A stretch of DNA of 42,460 nucleotides from Clostridia bacterium (lineage in GTDB: Bacteria; Bacillota; Clostridia; RUG12999): the NCBI GenBank assembly GCA_022801925.1, contig JAAWTG010000021.1:1-42460 (forward strand). Reading direction: 5' to 3'. Positions 6,317 through 14,370 of this stretch are shown piece after piece. Position 1 is the first letter of the stretch, and every line of letters starts with the position of its first letter. The notes beneath the pieces were generated by a model. That model was not told the origin of the DNA and did no database searches. It was given only the letters and a program-made list of their open reading frames with translations. The position numbers were made by a program, and so were the translations under genes.

Positions 6317-6490
6317 ATGACAACAGCGAACGCCATATTTTATGCGGTATACATACCGCTGGTGATAGGGATATATGCAGCATGGGTGGTAGGGAGCTAT
6401 CGGGAAAGGCGGCAGCGAATGGAATCCGGCGTATATTATATTAGCCGGAGGACGCTGAGGCGGATAGAAAGGGAGGCAAAGCGGATATGA
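6317..6490 (+). CDS. small single-span membrane protein
   Basis: This 57-residue protein has one hydrophobic segment (about 5-26, IFYAVYIPLVIGIYAAWVV) followed by an Arg-rich tail. AGGTGAT precedes the ATG, and the stop overlaps the next start (ATGA). No family is recognised. It could be an accessory membrane peptide, inside-positive by the basic tail. Confidence 0.55.
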   Translation: MTTANAIFYAVYIPLVIGIYAAWVVGSYRERRQRMESGVYYISRRTLRRIEREAKRI

Positions 6491-6687
6491 AAGATTTTGT
6501 ATTTGTTCCAGTGAAAGATTTTAAATGGTCGGAAGCTGACGGAACATACTATATCATTGATTTAAATGAAATCGAAGTGTGTCCGTGCGACTATAGCTTT
6601 ACAATTGATGAAGTATTTGAAATGCGGGAAACGCCTGGTATCTATATCGCATACAAAGAAAAAAGCCCGTGCGGGAACACGGACTAA
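6487..6687 (+). CDS. hypothetical early protein
   Basis: This 66-residue acidic protein (FVFVPVKDFKW, CPCDYSF, PGIYIAY) has no recognisable family. It overlaps the previous gene by four bases. Its last codons lie inside the leftward terminator at 6659-6682, so the C-terminus KSPCGNTD is partly dictated by that hairpin. Confidence 0.5.
   Translation: MKDFVFVPVKDFKWSEADGTYYIIDLNEIEVCPCDYSFTIDEVFEMRETPGIYIAYKEKSPCGNTD
6659..6682 (-). terminator. leftward intrinsic terminator at the end of the 6487 gene
   Basis: CCGTG (6667-6671) pairs with CACGG (6678-6682) around a 6-base loop. On the minus strand the hairpin is followed by GC then TTTTTT. There is no T-tract on the plus side, so it should not affect the early operon itself. 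Confidence 0.5.
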
Positions 6688-6747
6688 GTTATGAAGCTAT
6701 CTATATTATAACACAAAAATATGAAAAGTCAAGAAAGGAGAATCATT

Positions 6748-7119
6748 ATGGATTTAGAAGTAAAAACAATCTCAATTGTAGACATTGCAAATGGTGCGCT
6801 GAGGGAGCAAATAGACCATGAAATGACGAATATCATGGAAAACATTGCAGATTTGAACACACCATGGAAACCAGCGCGAGAACTTACCATCAAACTTAAA
6901 TTTACAAGCAGCGAGGACAGGGAAAAAGTTAATGTCGTAGCAGATGTAAAGCCTAAACTGCAACAGTCCAAACCGATTGAAAGCCAGTTTTATATGGGAC
7001 GTAGAGGGAATGAATTTGAAGCGGTTGAGGTTGGAAAAACAATGCCAGGTCAAATCAGCATCGATGGCGAAATTGAAGCAACGCATGTTCTGCGGCTACC
7101 AAGCCGTGAAGCGATATAA
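6748..7119 (+). CDS. phage protein of the 'replication terminator' family
   Basis: This 123-residue protein has IANGALREQIDHEM at the N-terminus, NTPWKPARELTIKLKF in the middle and a TMPGQISIDG ending. These match small clostridial phage proteins annotated as replication terminator protein. I know of no experimental support for that name. AAAGGAG precedes this ATG; an upstream in-frame ATG at 6721 lacks a ribosome site. It sits just before the DUF2303-like gene, a common pairing. Confidence 0.6.
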   Translation: MDLEVKTISIVDIANGALREQIDHEMTNIMENIADLNTPWKPARELTIKLKFTSSEDREKVNVVADVKPKLQQSKPIESQFYMGRRGNEFEAVEVGKTMPGQISIDGEIEATHVLRLPSREAI

Positions 7120-7138
7120 AATTTAGGAGGTATTTATT

Positions 7139-7852
7139 ATGTTAAAAGCATTAGCAGAGTACATTGTGGAGCAAAGCAAACCGTATCGAGAGAAAATCGG
7201 CACAGGAGAATACAGCGACAAGGGGCTTTCGCGTATTGTCCAGCCGACAGCAAAAGCCCTGTGCACATCAACCCTACATAGCGTAGTTGACTATCTAAAA
7301 AATGATGTTGACAACGTTACAAGTGGAAAGGTCATTATACACATTGAAGGAGCAAGAGATGTAACACTTTATCACGAATTGAACGATGACAAAAACCGTG
7401 AAAGTTTTATCAGTGTAAGCCCTGCATTGCCTAATGTGAGAATTGGGGACTATATTGGTCTTGAAGATTTTGGAATTATGTTACGGTCAATGTTTGTTCA
7501 GAGCGATACGACATATGCACTGCTTAAAATTTGCGGAAATATTACAGATGAAAACGCGCTGAAATATCAAGATGATGGTGTAAGCCAAACGGTTACGGCG
7601 CGAACGGGAATTGCGAGAGTGGAACAGGTTGACGTGCCGAATCAAGTAAAATTGCAGCCGTTCCGTACATTTGCGGAAGTGAAACAGCCAGAAAGTGAGT
7701 TTGTATTCCGCTTGAAAAAATCAGGCGAAAATATCTACGCTGGAATTTTTGAAGCAGATGGTGGCGCATGGAAGCTGGAAGCAATTAAAAGAATAAAAGG
7801 GTATCTTGAAAAAGAGTTGTCCGGCATGGATAACATTGTAATTTTAGCATAA
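7139..7852 (+). CDS. DUF2303/YfdQ-like phage protein
   Basis: This 237-residue protein has the layout of YfdQ/DUF2303 phage proteins: an N-terminal helix, a YHELNDD region, a central acidic stretch, and a C-terminal RLKKSGENIYAGIFEADGGAWKLEAIKRIK segment. The resemblance is by general pattern, so it is tentative. TAGGAGG precedes the start by 7 bases. It lies upstream of the recombination and replication genes. No biochemical role is established for the family. Confidence 0.5.
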   Translation: MLKALAEYIVEQSKPYREKIGTGEYSDKGLSRIVQPTAKALCTSTLHSVVDYLKNDVDNVTSGKVIIHIEGARDVTLYHELNDDKNRESFISVSPALPNVRIGDYIGLEDFGIMLRSMFVQSDTTYALLKICGNITDENALKYQDDGVSQTVTARTGIARVEQVDVPNQVKLQPFRTFAEVKQPESEFVFRLKKSGENIYAGIFEADGGAWKLEAIKRIKGYLEKELSGMDNIVILA

Positions 7853-7860
7853 TTGGCATA

Positions 7861-7886
7861 AAAAAAGCCCCGCATTATAGCGGGGC
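7861..7886 (-). terminator. leftward intrinsic terminator
   Basis: GCCCCGC-ATTATA-GCGGGGC is a perfect 7-bp GC stem. On the minus strand it is followed by TTTTTT (7861-7866 on plus is six A). On the plus side only A-rich sequence follows. It is the strongest of the leftward terminators inside the rightward operon. Confidence 0.7.
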
Positions 7887-7937
7887 AAAACAAAAAACCT
7901 TATAATTATAATACACCCGGAAAGGGGATTTGTCAAG

Positions 7938-8150
7938 ATGAAATGGCATAAAAGGTTGAAATATGCTATCTGCGAGGCTATTTGCCGGTGGTGCGAATGG
8001 GTGCGGCAGATGGTTTGTGATGAACCTACATATGAAGAATTAGAGGAGCGAATATTTGACCTAGAATGCGAGAGAGAGAATTTGAAGGAGGACAATTATT
8101 TTTTAACGGAAGAAAATGACTGGATGGCGAGAAAGGGCGGGTATAGATGA
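7938..8150 (+). CDS. hypothetical coiled-coil protein
   Basis: This 70-residue protein is Trp/Cys-rich at the N-terminus (CRWCEWVRQMVC) with a Glu-rich helix (about 30-62) forming a likely coiled coil. AAAGGGGA lies upstream. It ends in an ATGA overlap with the next gene. No family is recognised. Confidence 0.5.
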   Translation: MKWHKRLKYAICEAICRWCEWVRQMVCDEPTYEELEERIFDLECERENLKEDNYFLTEENDWMARKGGYR

Positions 8151-8347
8151 AGCTGGTAAATGAGATTGCTGCACTCAGCCTAGACATTGCCAATATAGAT
8201 GAAGAAATCGATAGTCTATATGCCAGACGGAAGGAATTAAAAGCCGAACGGGCAAAAAAAATAGAGCGACTGAAAGAATTGACGAGGCAGGGAAAGACGT
8301 TGGAACAGTTGGAAGAAATGGAAAGGAGTGAATCAAATGGCGGATAG
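8147..8347 (+). CDS. small coiled-coil protein
   Basis: This 66-residue protein is an almost continuous heptad helix (IAALSLDIANIDEEIDSLY through LEEMERSE) and probably an oligomer. It is translationally coupled to the preceding gene and overlaps the next start by 11 bases. No functional assignment. Confidence 0.55.
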   Translation: MKLVNEIAALSLDIANIDEEIDSLYARRKELKAERAKKIERLKELTRQGKTLEQLEEMERSESNGG

Positions 8348-8531
8348 TTTTGTTTTGGAGGTCTACAGAACAATACAGGGAAGTAGTCGCCCTATTGTCA
8401 GACTGGACAATGAAGCCTATATGAGACTCAACGAAGCGAAAACAGCAACGGGATTGCCGGTAACGCAAATTGCGTCCGAAGCTATAAAATACGCACTGGA
8501 TCGCATGGAAATAAAAATTATCAATAGATGA
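8337..8531 (+). CDS. small ribbon-helix-helix-like protein
   Basis: This 64-residue protein resembles CopG-type DNA-binding proteins: a beta strand with PIVRLDNEAYMRLNEAKTAT, then a helix with ITQIASEAIKYAL-like spacing. The start ATG-GCG is set by AAAGGAG; an in-frame GTG at 8328 overlaps that ribosome site and is less likely. It lies directly before the Sak4-like ATPase gene and could regulate the block, but that is speculation. Confidence 0.5.
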   Translation: MADSFVLEVYRTIQGSSRPIVRLDNEAYMRLNEAKTATGLPVTQIASEAIKYALDRMEIKIINR

Positions 8532-8545
8532 AGGAGGAGAGCAGT

Positions 8546-9181
8546 ATGGGAATACCTGTTTTAATTTTAGGAGAGAGCGGCAGCGGGAAAAGTACCAGCT
8601 TGAGAAATTTTGAGCCTGATGAAGTTGGAGTTTTTAACGTGGCGGGCAAACCACTACCATTCCGAAAACAATTAAAAACGGTGGATACAAATGATTATAA
8701 CAAAATCTATGCGGCGTTACAGAATGGGTCTTTAAAAACTTACGTTATAGATGACAGCCAGTATCTCATGGCGTTTGAAATGTTTGCGCGCGCAAAAGAA
8801 ACCGGATTTGCGAAATTTACAGATATTGCAGTAAATTTTCACAGCCTGTTGCAATTTATTATTAACGGATTGTCGAAAGATACTATTGTGTATTTTATGC
8901 AGCACACAGACCAAACCGATACGGGTAAAATTAAGGCAAAAACATGCGGGAAAATGATAGACAATCAGTTGACTTTGGAAGGGCTTTTTAGCATTGTACT
9001 GATGGCGCAAACGGACGGCAAACGACATTATTTTGTAACGCAGTCGGACGGACATACAACCTGTAAAAGTCCCATGGATATGTTCGAGCCGGAGATAGAT
9101 AATGACCTAAAATTCGTGGACAAAACAATTCGCGAATACTGGAATTTGAATAAAAATAAAAAAGGAGAAGATGAACAATGA
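8546..9181 (+). CDS. Sak4-like RecA-fold ATPase
   Basis: This 211-residue AAA/RecA-type ATPase has a Walker A at the very start (GESGSGKST, residues 9-17) and a Walker B ending TYVIDD (about 67-72). It also has a QHTDQT region and a late TDGKRHYFVTQSDG strand pair. The short P-loop-first layout matches phage Sak4 proteins, which support single-strand annealing recombination with an SSB encoded next door. AAGGAGGA precedes the chosen ATG. The following SSB-like and nuclease genes make a recombination module. A general phage NTP-binding role is the alternative. Confidence 0.7.
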   Translation: MGIPVLILGESGSGKSTSLRNFEPDEVGVFNVAGKPLPFRKQLKTVDTNDYNKIYAALQNGSLKTYVIDDSQYLMAFEMFARAKETGFAKFTDIAVNFHSLLQFIINGLSKDTIVYFMQHTDQTDTGKIKAKTCGKMIDNQLTLEGLFSIVLMAQTDGKRHYFVTQSDGHTTCKSPMDMFEPEIDNDLKFVDKTIREYWNLNKNKKGEDEQ

Positions 9182-9747
9182 AAAAATTTGAAGGATACGA
9201 AAAAGCAAGAGTAATGACAGACAGAGAGCGGCTGCCGATTGGCGGGTACGTCGTGAAAATTTTGGACGCGGAAGAACTTACATATAGCTGGGGAAGCGTA
9301 TTGGCAATTAGTATTGATATTGAAGAAGGGGAATATAAGGGATATTATCAACAAGACTATGACCTGCAAAATCAAGAGGATAAAAAATGGAAAGGTGTAT
9401 ATCGCTTAAGCATACCAAAAGAAGACGGTAGTGAGATGGACGAATGGAGTGCAAATATCTTTAAGACAGCAATTGCCGCAATAGAAGATAGTAATACCGG
9501 ATATCATTGGGACTGGGACGAAAAGAAATTAAAAGGAAAGGTCGTTGGAGCGTTATTCCGCAATAAAGAATATGAATTAAACGGAGTGAGAGGATTTTTC
9601 ACGGAATGTAGTGGTTTCCGTCCGGTGGAGATTATTAAAAGCGGTAAATTCAAGGTGCCAAAAGATAAGCTATTGAAGAAAAAAGAGGAGCCGGTATCCG
9701 GATTTACTCCTGCGACAATGTTTGACGATGACGACTGCCCATTCTGA
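9178..9747 (+). CDS. DUF669-like single-stranded DNA-binding protein
   Basis: This 189-residue protein resembles phage DUF669 proteins, which occupy the SSB position: GGYVVKILDAEE, then a beta-rich OB-like core with GYYQQDYD, and GKVVGALFRNKEY. It ends in DDDDCPF, a close copy of the acidic SSB tail tip (DDDIPF) that docks replication and recombination partners. It overlaps the Sak4-like gene by four bases, as expected for an annealing pair. Confidence 0.7.
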   Translation: MKKFEGYEKARVMTDRERLPIGGYVVKILDAEELTYSWGSVLAISIDIEEGEYKGYYQQDYDLQNQEDKKWKGVYRLSIPKEDGSEMDEWSANIFKTAIAAIEDSNTGYHWDWDEKKLKGKVVGALFRNKEYELNGVRGFFTECSGFRPVEIIKSGKFKVPKDKLLKKKEEPVSGFTPATMFDDDDCPF

Positions 9748-9763
9748 GATATGGGGTGATGTC

Positions 9764-10300
9764 ATGAAATATACCAATTTTGAAATACGGCGTATGCTAA
9801 ACAGCATGATTATTTTAGTAGATACCAGAGAGCAAGACACACCGACATATCGTAAGCGTTTGGAGGGGTTCGGCTGCCCCTCCGAACGGTATAAATTAGA
9901 TTATGGAGACTATAGTGCAGCATATACGGACGAAAACGGCGAAAAGGTTTATATCAATAAAATTGTTGCAATCGAGCGAAAAATGAATTTAGATGAATTG
10001 TGCGGTTGCTTTACGAAAGGACGACAACGTTTTGAACGGGAATTCATAAGAGCGAAAAATGACGGTGCAAGAATCCATTTGCTGGTAGAGGGTGGAAACT
10101 ATGAAAAGATGTTTGGCGGAATGTATAGAAGTCTTTTAACGCCGGACGCGTTGACTGCGAGTTATCTTGCATGGTCGGAACGGTACAATCTGCAACTGCA
10201 TTTTTGCCGCGAAGAAACTACGCCAAAACTAATCTATAAAATACTCTATTACGCACTAAAAAATCATCTTGAAAATTTAGAAGGTGATATGATTGCGTAG
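9764..10300 (+). CDS. ERCC4-domain nuclease
   Basis: This 178-residue protein has the XPF/ERCC4 nuclease signature: VDTREQ (about 19-24), LDYGDYS, and the catalytic-type VAIERKMNLDEL, matching the GDxnERKxxxD core. RQRFEREF and LLVEG follow. Phage members are structure-specific nucleases in replication or recombination. The start with GGGGTGAT is preferred over the in-frame ATG 14 codons upstream, which lies inside the preceding gene. Confidence 0.75.
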   Translation: MKYTNFEIRRMLNSMIILVDTREQDTPTYRKRLEGFGCPSERYKLDYGDYSAAYTDENGEKVYINKIVAIERKMNLDELCGCFTKGRQRFEREFIRAKNDGARIHLLVEGGNYEKMFGGMYRSLLTPDALTASYLAWSERYNLQLHFCREETTPKLIYKILYYALKNHLENLEGDMIA

Positions 10301-10829
10301 GGAATACATAGATACAATTACAGACCAAATCCGCATGGAAGATATATTCGGCAAGTATGGATATAAACCAAATAAGGCAGGATTTATTTGTTGTCCGCTG
10401 CACGGAGAGAGAACCCCATCTTTAAAGCCGTATCAAGACGGGAAAAAGTGGAAATGTTTTGGCTGCGGTGAGGGTGGCAGTGTGATTGATTTTGTGATAA
10501 AGCTATATAACCTCGGATTGCAGGAAGCAATTACAAAAATCAATTATGATTTTGCACTGGGATTGCCACTAGGACAACGCTTGTCGGTTCGCCAGCAGCA
10601 AAAAATCCGACAGAAAGAGCGCGAACGGAAGAAACGGCAAGAAGCCGAAAGAATGGCGGCAGAAGAAAAGGAACGCCATTATTGGAAAGTTTGGGATGAA
10701 TGGATTAGACTGGATCAGAACCGCATAAAATACGCACCTAAAACCGAAGATGAAGAATGGCATCCGTTATACGCTGAAGCACTCATGAAATTACCATATC
10801 AAAATTATTTAATTGACTGTCTGGAATGA
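10293..10829 (+). CDS. CHC2 zinc-finger primase-like protein
   Basis: This 178-residue protein begins with the DnaG-type CHC2 zinc ribbon: CCPLHGERTPSL (about 30-41), KWKCFGCGEGGSVIDFV (about 50-66). After the finger comes a long charged helix (QKERERKKRQEAERM), and no TOPRIM domain is present. It could be the zinc-binding part of a split primase working with the DUF927 protein that follows. The start is TTG at 10293, set by AAGGTGA; it overlaps the nuclease gene by 8 bases. Confidence 0.7.
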   Translation: MRREYIDTITDQIRMEDIFGKYGYKPNKAGFICCPLHGERTPSLKPYQDGKKWKCFGCGEGGSVIDFVIKLYNLGLQEAITKINYDFALGLPLGQRLSVRQQQKIRQKERERKKRQEAERMAAEEKERHYWKVWDEWIRLDQNRIKYAPKTEDEEWHPLYAEALMKLPYQNYLIDCLE

Positions 10830-10843
10830 AAGGGGGATAGGAT

Positions 10844-12679
10844 GTGAATGAAATAGTAATACCGGAATACACCAAAAGAGATTTTTTAGCAACAACAGCC
10901 CCCTTTGAATGGTTGTACCAGTATCGGAATAACAAGCTGCAAATGAAACAATTAATTGAGCGAATGAGAGAACGCGCCGGAGCGGTTGGCGTTAAAAATT
11001 TTGTTAGTCTGTATAAAGCATATTTGGAAATGATGTCATCTAAAGACGGCATCATAGCGGATAACACAACAGATTTCGAGGGTCAGGAACTAGAACTTGA
11101 CTGCGGGTCCTGGTATTGTGATGATTTGGGCATTACAGGCACCGATAAAATGGGGTTTGAAATTGTCGCCTGTAATCATCCAATCATGCCAGTGCAGCGT
11201 TTAGTCAATATTGATTCCGGCATTGAAAAATTAAAGTTGGCATACCGGAAAAATAAACAGTGGCGCTACATCATCTCTGACAAAAAGACGCTTGCAAGCA
11301 ACAATTCCATCTTGCAGCTTGCGGATTACGGAGTAGCAGTGAACAGTGAAAATGCAAAATATCTTGTGCGATATTTAACGGATATTGAACATCTGAACTA
11401 CGACAAAATTGAAGAACTAAATTCTGTAGGTCGGCTGGGCTGGATTGATAATTATGGATTTAGTCCATATGTAGAGGATTTAGTCTTTGACGGAGACCTA
11501 ACATTTAAACATTTTTTTGAAAGCGTTGGAGAAAAGGGTAGCTACGAAAAATGGTTAGATCTTGCGAAAGAGATACGCTGCGGAGGCATATGCGCTCGTT
11601 TAATGCTGGTTGCTAGTTTTGCCAGTGTCCTTGTTAAGCCGTGCTGCGCACTGCCATTTTTTGTGCATTTATGGGGCGGCACAGAGACAGGTAAGACTGT
11701 TGGTTTGATGTTAGCAGCAAGTGTGTGGGCAAACCCCAAAATGGGCGAGTACATACATACTTTTAACAGCACATCAGTAGCGCAGGAGTTGTCCGCAACA
11801 TTTGTTAACTCTCTTCCGTTGATATTGGATGAACTGCAAATTATTAAAGACCGGAAAGACTTTGACAACATCATTTACATGCTGAGTGAGGGAGTGGGAC
11901 GCAATCGCGGACAAAAAACGGGAGGACTGCAAAAAGTTGGTAGTTGGCAGAACTGCATATTAACAACGGGAGAAATGCCAATCAATAGCGGCGCCAGTGG
12001 TGGTGGGGCGGTCAACCGTATTATAGAGGTAGATTGCAAAGATATACGGTTATTTGACGACCCTGTCAACGTTGCAGATACACTTAAACATAATTATGGT
12101 TTTGCTGGCAGAATGTTTGTGGGAAAGCTGATGGAACAAGATAACATGGACTATGCAATACAAGTCCAAAGAGACTTTTATCGTGAATTATCCATGGGCG
12201 AAACAACAGAAAAACAGGCAATGGCAGCCAGTGTAATTTTAGCGGCTGATAAATTGGCAAATGAATGGATTTTTAAGGATGGAAACACCTTGTCTGTAAA
12301 AGATATTGAGCCATATTTGTCTACAAAACGGGATGTATCAGTCAATGAGCGTGCATTGGAATTCCTGTATGAGTACATTTCCATAAATCAACACCGATTC
12401 CGAAATGATGAATACAGCGAGGTATGGGGCGCGATGGATGACGGATACACGTACATCATAAAAGCGCAGTTTGACAAAATCATGAAGGATGAAGGATATA
12501 ACCCTACAGCGTTTTTGAGTTGGGCGAAGCAGCGTGATTATATTACATGTGCACCAAATCGAACAACAAAGTCAAAACGTGTTCAGCAAAAAACTTGTCA
12601 TTGCGTATGGCTGAAAAACGTTATAAATACTGAGGATATGACGGATGAGGAGCGAGAATCGTTTCCATTTGACCTGTAA
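10844..12679 (+). CDS. DUF927-type replicative helicase/primase-associated ATPase
   Basis: This 611-residue protein has a DUF927 core with the Walker A GGTETGKT (about 278-285) and a Walker B LILDEL (about 325-330). Phage DUF927 proteins follow primase zinc fingers and are taken as replicative helicases. The start is GTG, set by AGGGGGA; the ATG overlapping it is out of frame. Its stop is followed at once by a dense iteron array, so the protein or a partner may act there. Origin binding is inferred from position only. Confidence 0.75.
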   Translation: MNEIVIPEYTKRDFLATTAPFEWLYQYRNNKLQMKQLIERMRERAGAVGVKNFVSLYKAYLEMMSSKDGIIADNTTDFEGQELELDCGSWYCDDLGITGTDKMGFEIVACNHPIMPVQRLVNIDSGIEKLKLAYRKNKQWRYIISDKKTLASNNSILQLADYGVAVNSENAKYLVRYLTDIEHLNYDKIEELNSVGRLGWIDNYGFSPYVEDLVFDGDLTFKHFFESVGEKGSYEKWLDLAKEIRCGGICARLMLVASFASVLVKPCCALPFFVHLWGGTETGKTVGLMLAASVWANPKMGEYIHTFNSTSVAQELSATFVNSLPLILDELQIIKDRKDFDNIIYMLSEGVGRNRGQKTGGLQKVGSWQNCILTTGEMPINSGASGGGAVNRIIEVDCKDIRLFDDPVNVADTLKHNYGFAGRMFVGKLMEQDNMDYAIQVQRDFYRELSMGETTEKQAMAASVILAADKLANEWIFKDGNTLSVKDIEPYLSTKRDVSVNERALEFLYEYISINQHRFRNDEYSEVWGAMDDGYTYIIKAQFDKIMKDEGYNPTAFLSWAKQRDYITCAPNRTTKSKRVQQKTCHCVWLKNVINTEDMTDEERESFPFDL

Positions 12680-12684
12680 TCGGC

Positions 12685-12876
12685 GTAACCACTGTAACCA
12701 GTGTAACCACTGAAAACATAAGCTTTTATATAACTAAACATATATACTCTAAAAGTTATATAGTGTATTTGTGCTATAAGGAGTATTGCTAAAAAGTGGT
12801 TACAGTGGTTACATGCCCATGATACGCGGCTTTCAGGTGGTTACGTGACTGGTTGCACCATGGTTGCAGTGGTTAC
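12685..12876. other. putative replication origin with opposed iterons
   Basis: Three 9-bp iterons (GTAACCACT, GTAACCAGT, GTAACCACT) are packed head to tail at 12685-12711. The reverse form AGTGGTTAC occurs at 12795-12803, 12804-12812 and 12868-12876, with shorter or degenerate copies at 12837-12844, 12848-12856 and 12859-12867. Between the two sets lies a strongly AT-rich stretch (12713-12794) with its own inverted repeat TATATAACT/AGTTATATA. Opposed iterons around an AT-rich unwinding segment, right after the helicase gene, are what a phage origin looks like. Function is inferred. Confidence 0.7.
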
Positions 12877-12895
12877 GTTCCATAGGAGGATAAAG

Positions 12896-13138
12896 ATGGA
12901 TATAGTAAAAAATGTAAAACAACTTATCTCACAATCTATAAAACAAATTCACCAAAATTCAGACCCCGCCCCTATATTATATCGGTTTGAACAGAATTTG
13001 CAAGAGCTAAAAAGCAAATTGCCGGAAAATCAACGTGAGGCATTAGAGGATTATGCAAGGAAAGTGTGGCTTCTGTACGACGAATTTTTAACAAGCGTAG
13101 AAAATGAAGATGAAAGAATGCTAGAGGTGCTGATGTGA
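12896..13138 (+). CDS. small helical phage protein
   Basis: This 80-residue helical protein (VKNVKQLISQ, PILYRFEQNLQELKSKLPE, WLLYDEFLTS) has no recognised family. TAGGAGG sets the ATG; the open frame extends upstream through the iterons, which are not considered coding. Its final ATG-TGA overlaps the GTG of the next reading frame. Confidence 0.55.
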   Translation: MDIVKNVKQLISQSIKQIHQNSDPAPILYRFEQNLQELKSKLPENQREALEDYARKVWLLYDEFLTSVENEDERMLEVLM

Positions 13139-13313
13139 ATAGTCAATATAAAGAGACAACTGTTTGGAGATGTTTACAATGCGGGCGTATTCTGCGGACT
13201 GAGGGGGGCTAAAACGCCACGCAGAAAAATGCAAATATAGCGTTGCACCTATAGAGGGACAACTGTCTATAGAGGATTACGCAAAACCAATAAAGGTTTG
13301 TTCGGCAGAGTAG
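13135..13313 (+). pseudogene. small C2HC zinc-finger protein split at GGGGGGC
   Basis: From GTG 13135 the frame gives WRCLQCGRILRTEGG and then stops at 13210. The -1 frame from 13209 continues LKRHAEKCKYS...VCSAE to a stop at 13311. Joined, the two halves make a coherent C-x2-C...H-x3-C zinc finger of about 59 residues. The junction is the heptamer G-GGG-GGC in the exact X-XXY-YYZ phase for -1 slippage, directly before the stop. It is therefore a broken gene, a sequencing indel in a G6 run, or a programmed frameshift. Confidence 0.6.
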
Positions 13314-13343
13314 CAGGACAGGTATTGATGGAGGGGATATGAT

Positions 13344-13997
13344 ATGGATAAGATAATACTTGATTTATGCGGCGGCACAGGGTCATGGAGTAAGCCGTAC
13401 AAAGATGCAGGATATGATGTGAAATTGATTACCTTGCCCAAATATGATTTATTCGACACACACACACACACACGAATAATTGAATTCAGGAACAACTTTA
13501 CAGAAGAAATTGAAGCAGTGAACGCTGATAAAGTTTATGGGATTTTAGCAGCCCCCACTTGCACTATGTTTTCACTTGCCCGGACAACTGCGAAAACACC
13601 ACGGGATTTTGAAAGTGGTATGAAATTAGTGAAAAAATGCCTTGAAATTATTTGGTTTTGTAGAACCTCCAATGATTCAGCGTTGAAGTTTTGGGCTTTG
13701 GAAAATCCGCAAGGATATTTAAGGCAGTTTTTAGGCAGACCGCCGTTTACATTTTCCCCAGAAGAATACGGGGAAAATTACACAAAGAAAACCGATATTT
13801 GGGGATATTTTAATAATCCAAAGAAATCCCCTTATAAACTTTCGCGTGATGATAAATTGCGAACACACATAAATAACAGAGTTCTTCCGGAATTACCTGA
13901 TGATTACATAATGCCTAAAGGTTGGAGTAGACAAGCGGCAAAAAGAAGTATGACAAGTAAACGATTCGCAGAAGCATTTTTTAAAGCAAATAAATGA
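13344..13997 (+). CDS. phage DNA (cytosine-5) methyltransferase
   Basis: This 217-residue protein has motif I DLCGGTGSWSKPY (7-19) for SAM binding, a motif IV-like loop with Cys73 in APTCTMFS, and ENPQGYL (120-126) as the motif VI equivalent. Phage members usually read PPC at motif IV, so Thr72 before the cysteine is unusual. A GWSRQAAKRSMTSKRFAEAFF ending carries the final conserved segment. It probably protects phage DNA or alters host methylation. An (AC)9 tract inside the gene (13456-13473) could make expression switchable. Confidence 0.75.
   Translation: MDKIILDLCGGTGSWSKPYKDAGYDVKLITLPKYDLFDTHTHTRIIEFRNNFTEEIEAVNADKVYGILAAPTCTMFSLARTTAKTPRDFESGMKLVKKCLEIIWFCRTSNDSALKFWALENPQGYLRQFLGRPPFTFSPEEYGENYTKKTDIWGYFNNPKKSPYKLSRDDKLRTHINNRVLPELPDDYIMPKGWSRQAAKRSMTSKRFAEAFFKANK
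13456..13473 (+). repeat. (AC)9 dinucleotide tract inside the methyltransferase gene
   Basis: Nine uninterrupted AC dinucleotides encode the THTHT stretch. A change of one unit would shift the frame after about residue 43 and remove the catalytic cysteine. The present length leaves the gene open. Confidence 0.9.
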
Positions 13998-14007
13998 GGT
14001 GAACAAC

Positions 14008-14370
14008 ATGGATAAAATATGCAAAAAATGCAAACACGGATATCCACATGTAGAGTGTGTAAATTGCGGGTCTAAGCATTGGCATTTTGTGCCGAAACAT
14101 GAGGATAAAAAGTTGAGACCGCTAACAAAAACGGAAATTGAACAGAGGTTTACGGACAATGTTGCAGTATATGTGCGTATTGGTGACGATAACCAACTAA
14201 TACCTGCAATATTGGACACAACAGACCGTGGTAGTTTTGCGATATGGTGCAGCGACTCAAAAGAGTGGTTATGTATAAGCAGCTACGGAGACAGGTGGGT
14301 GGCGTATGATTATTCAGGCGGGGAGCCGGTGTGTGGGAAAGAATTTGAAATGCAGGAGGGAATAGAATGA
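14008..14370 (+). CDS. zinc-finger phage protein
   Basis: This 120-residue protein has an N-terminal knuckle CKKCKHG, then CVNCGSKHWH (about 16-25), likely binding one zinc, and a beta-rich C-terminal part (VAVYVRIGDDNQLIPAILDT, YDYSGGEPV). GAGGTGA precedes the start. The stop overlaps the next ATG. No known function. Confidence 0.55.
   Translation: MDKICKKCKHGYPHVECVNCGSKHWHFVPKHEDKKLRPLTKTEIEQRFTDNVAVYVRIGDDNQLIPAILDTTDRGSFAIWCSDSKEWLCISSYGDRWVAYDYSGGEPVCGKEFEMQEGIE

Noticed and set aside
5920-6336. Leftward and third-frame repeat frames (YPTTVAYHTI, VVGYATMVWY)
   Set aside because: Shadows of the 36-bp tandem repeat; the chosen frame has ribosome site, overlaps and a recognisable N-terminal segment.
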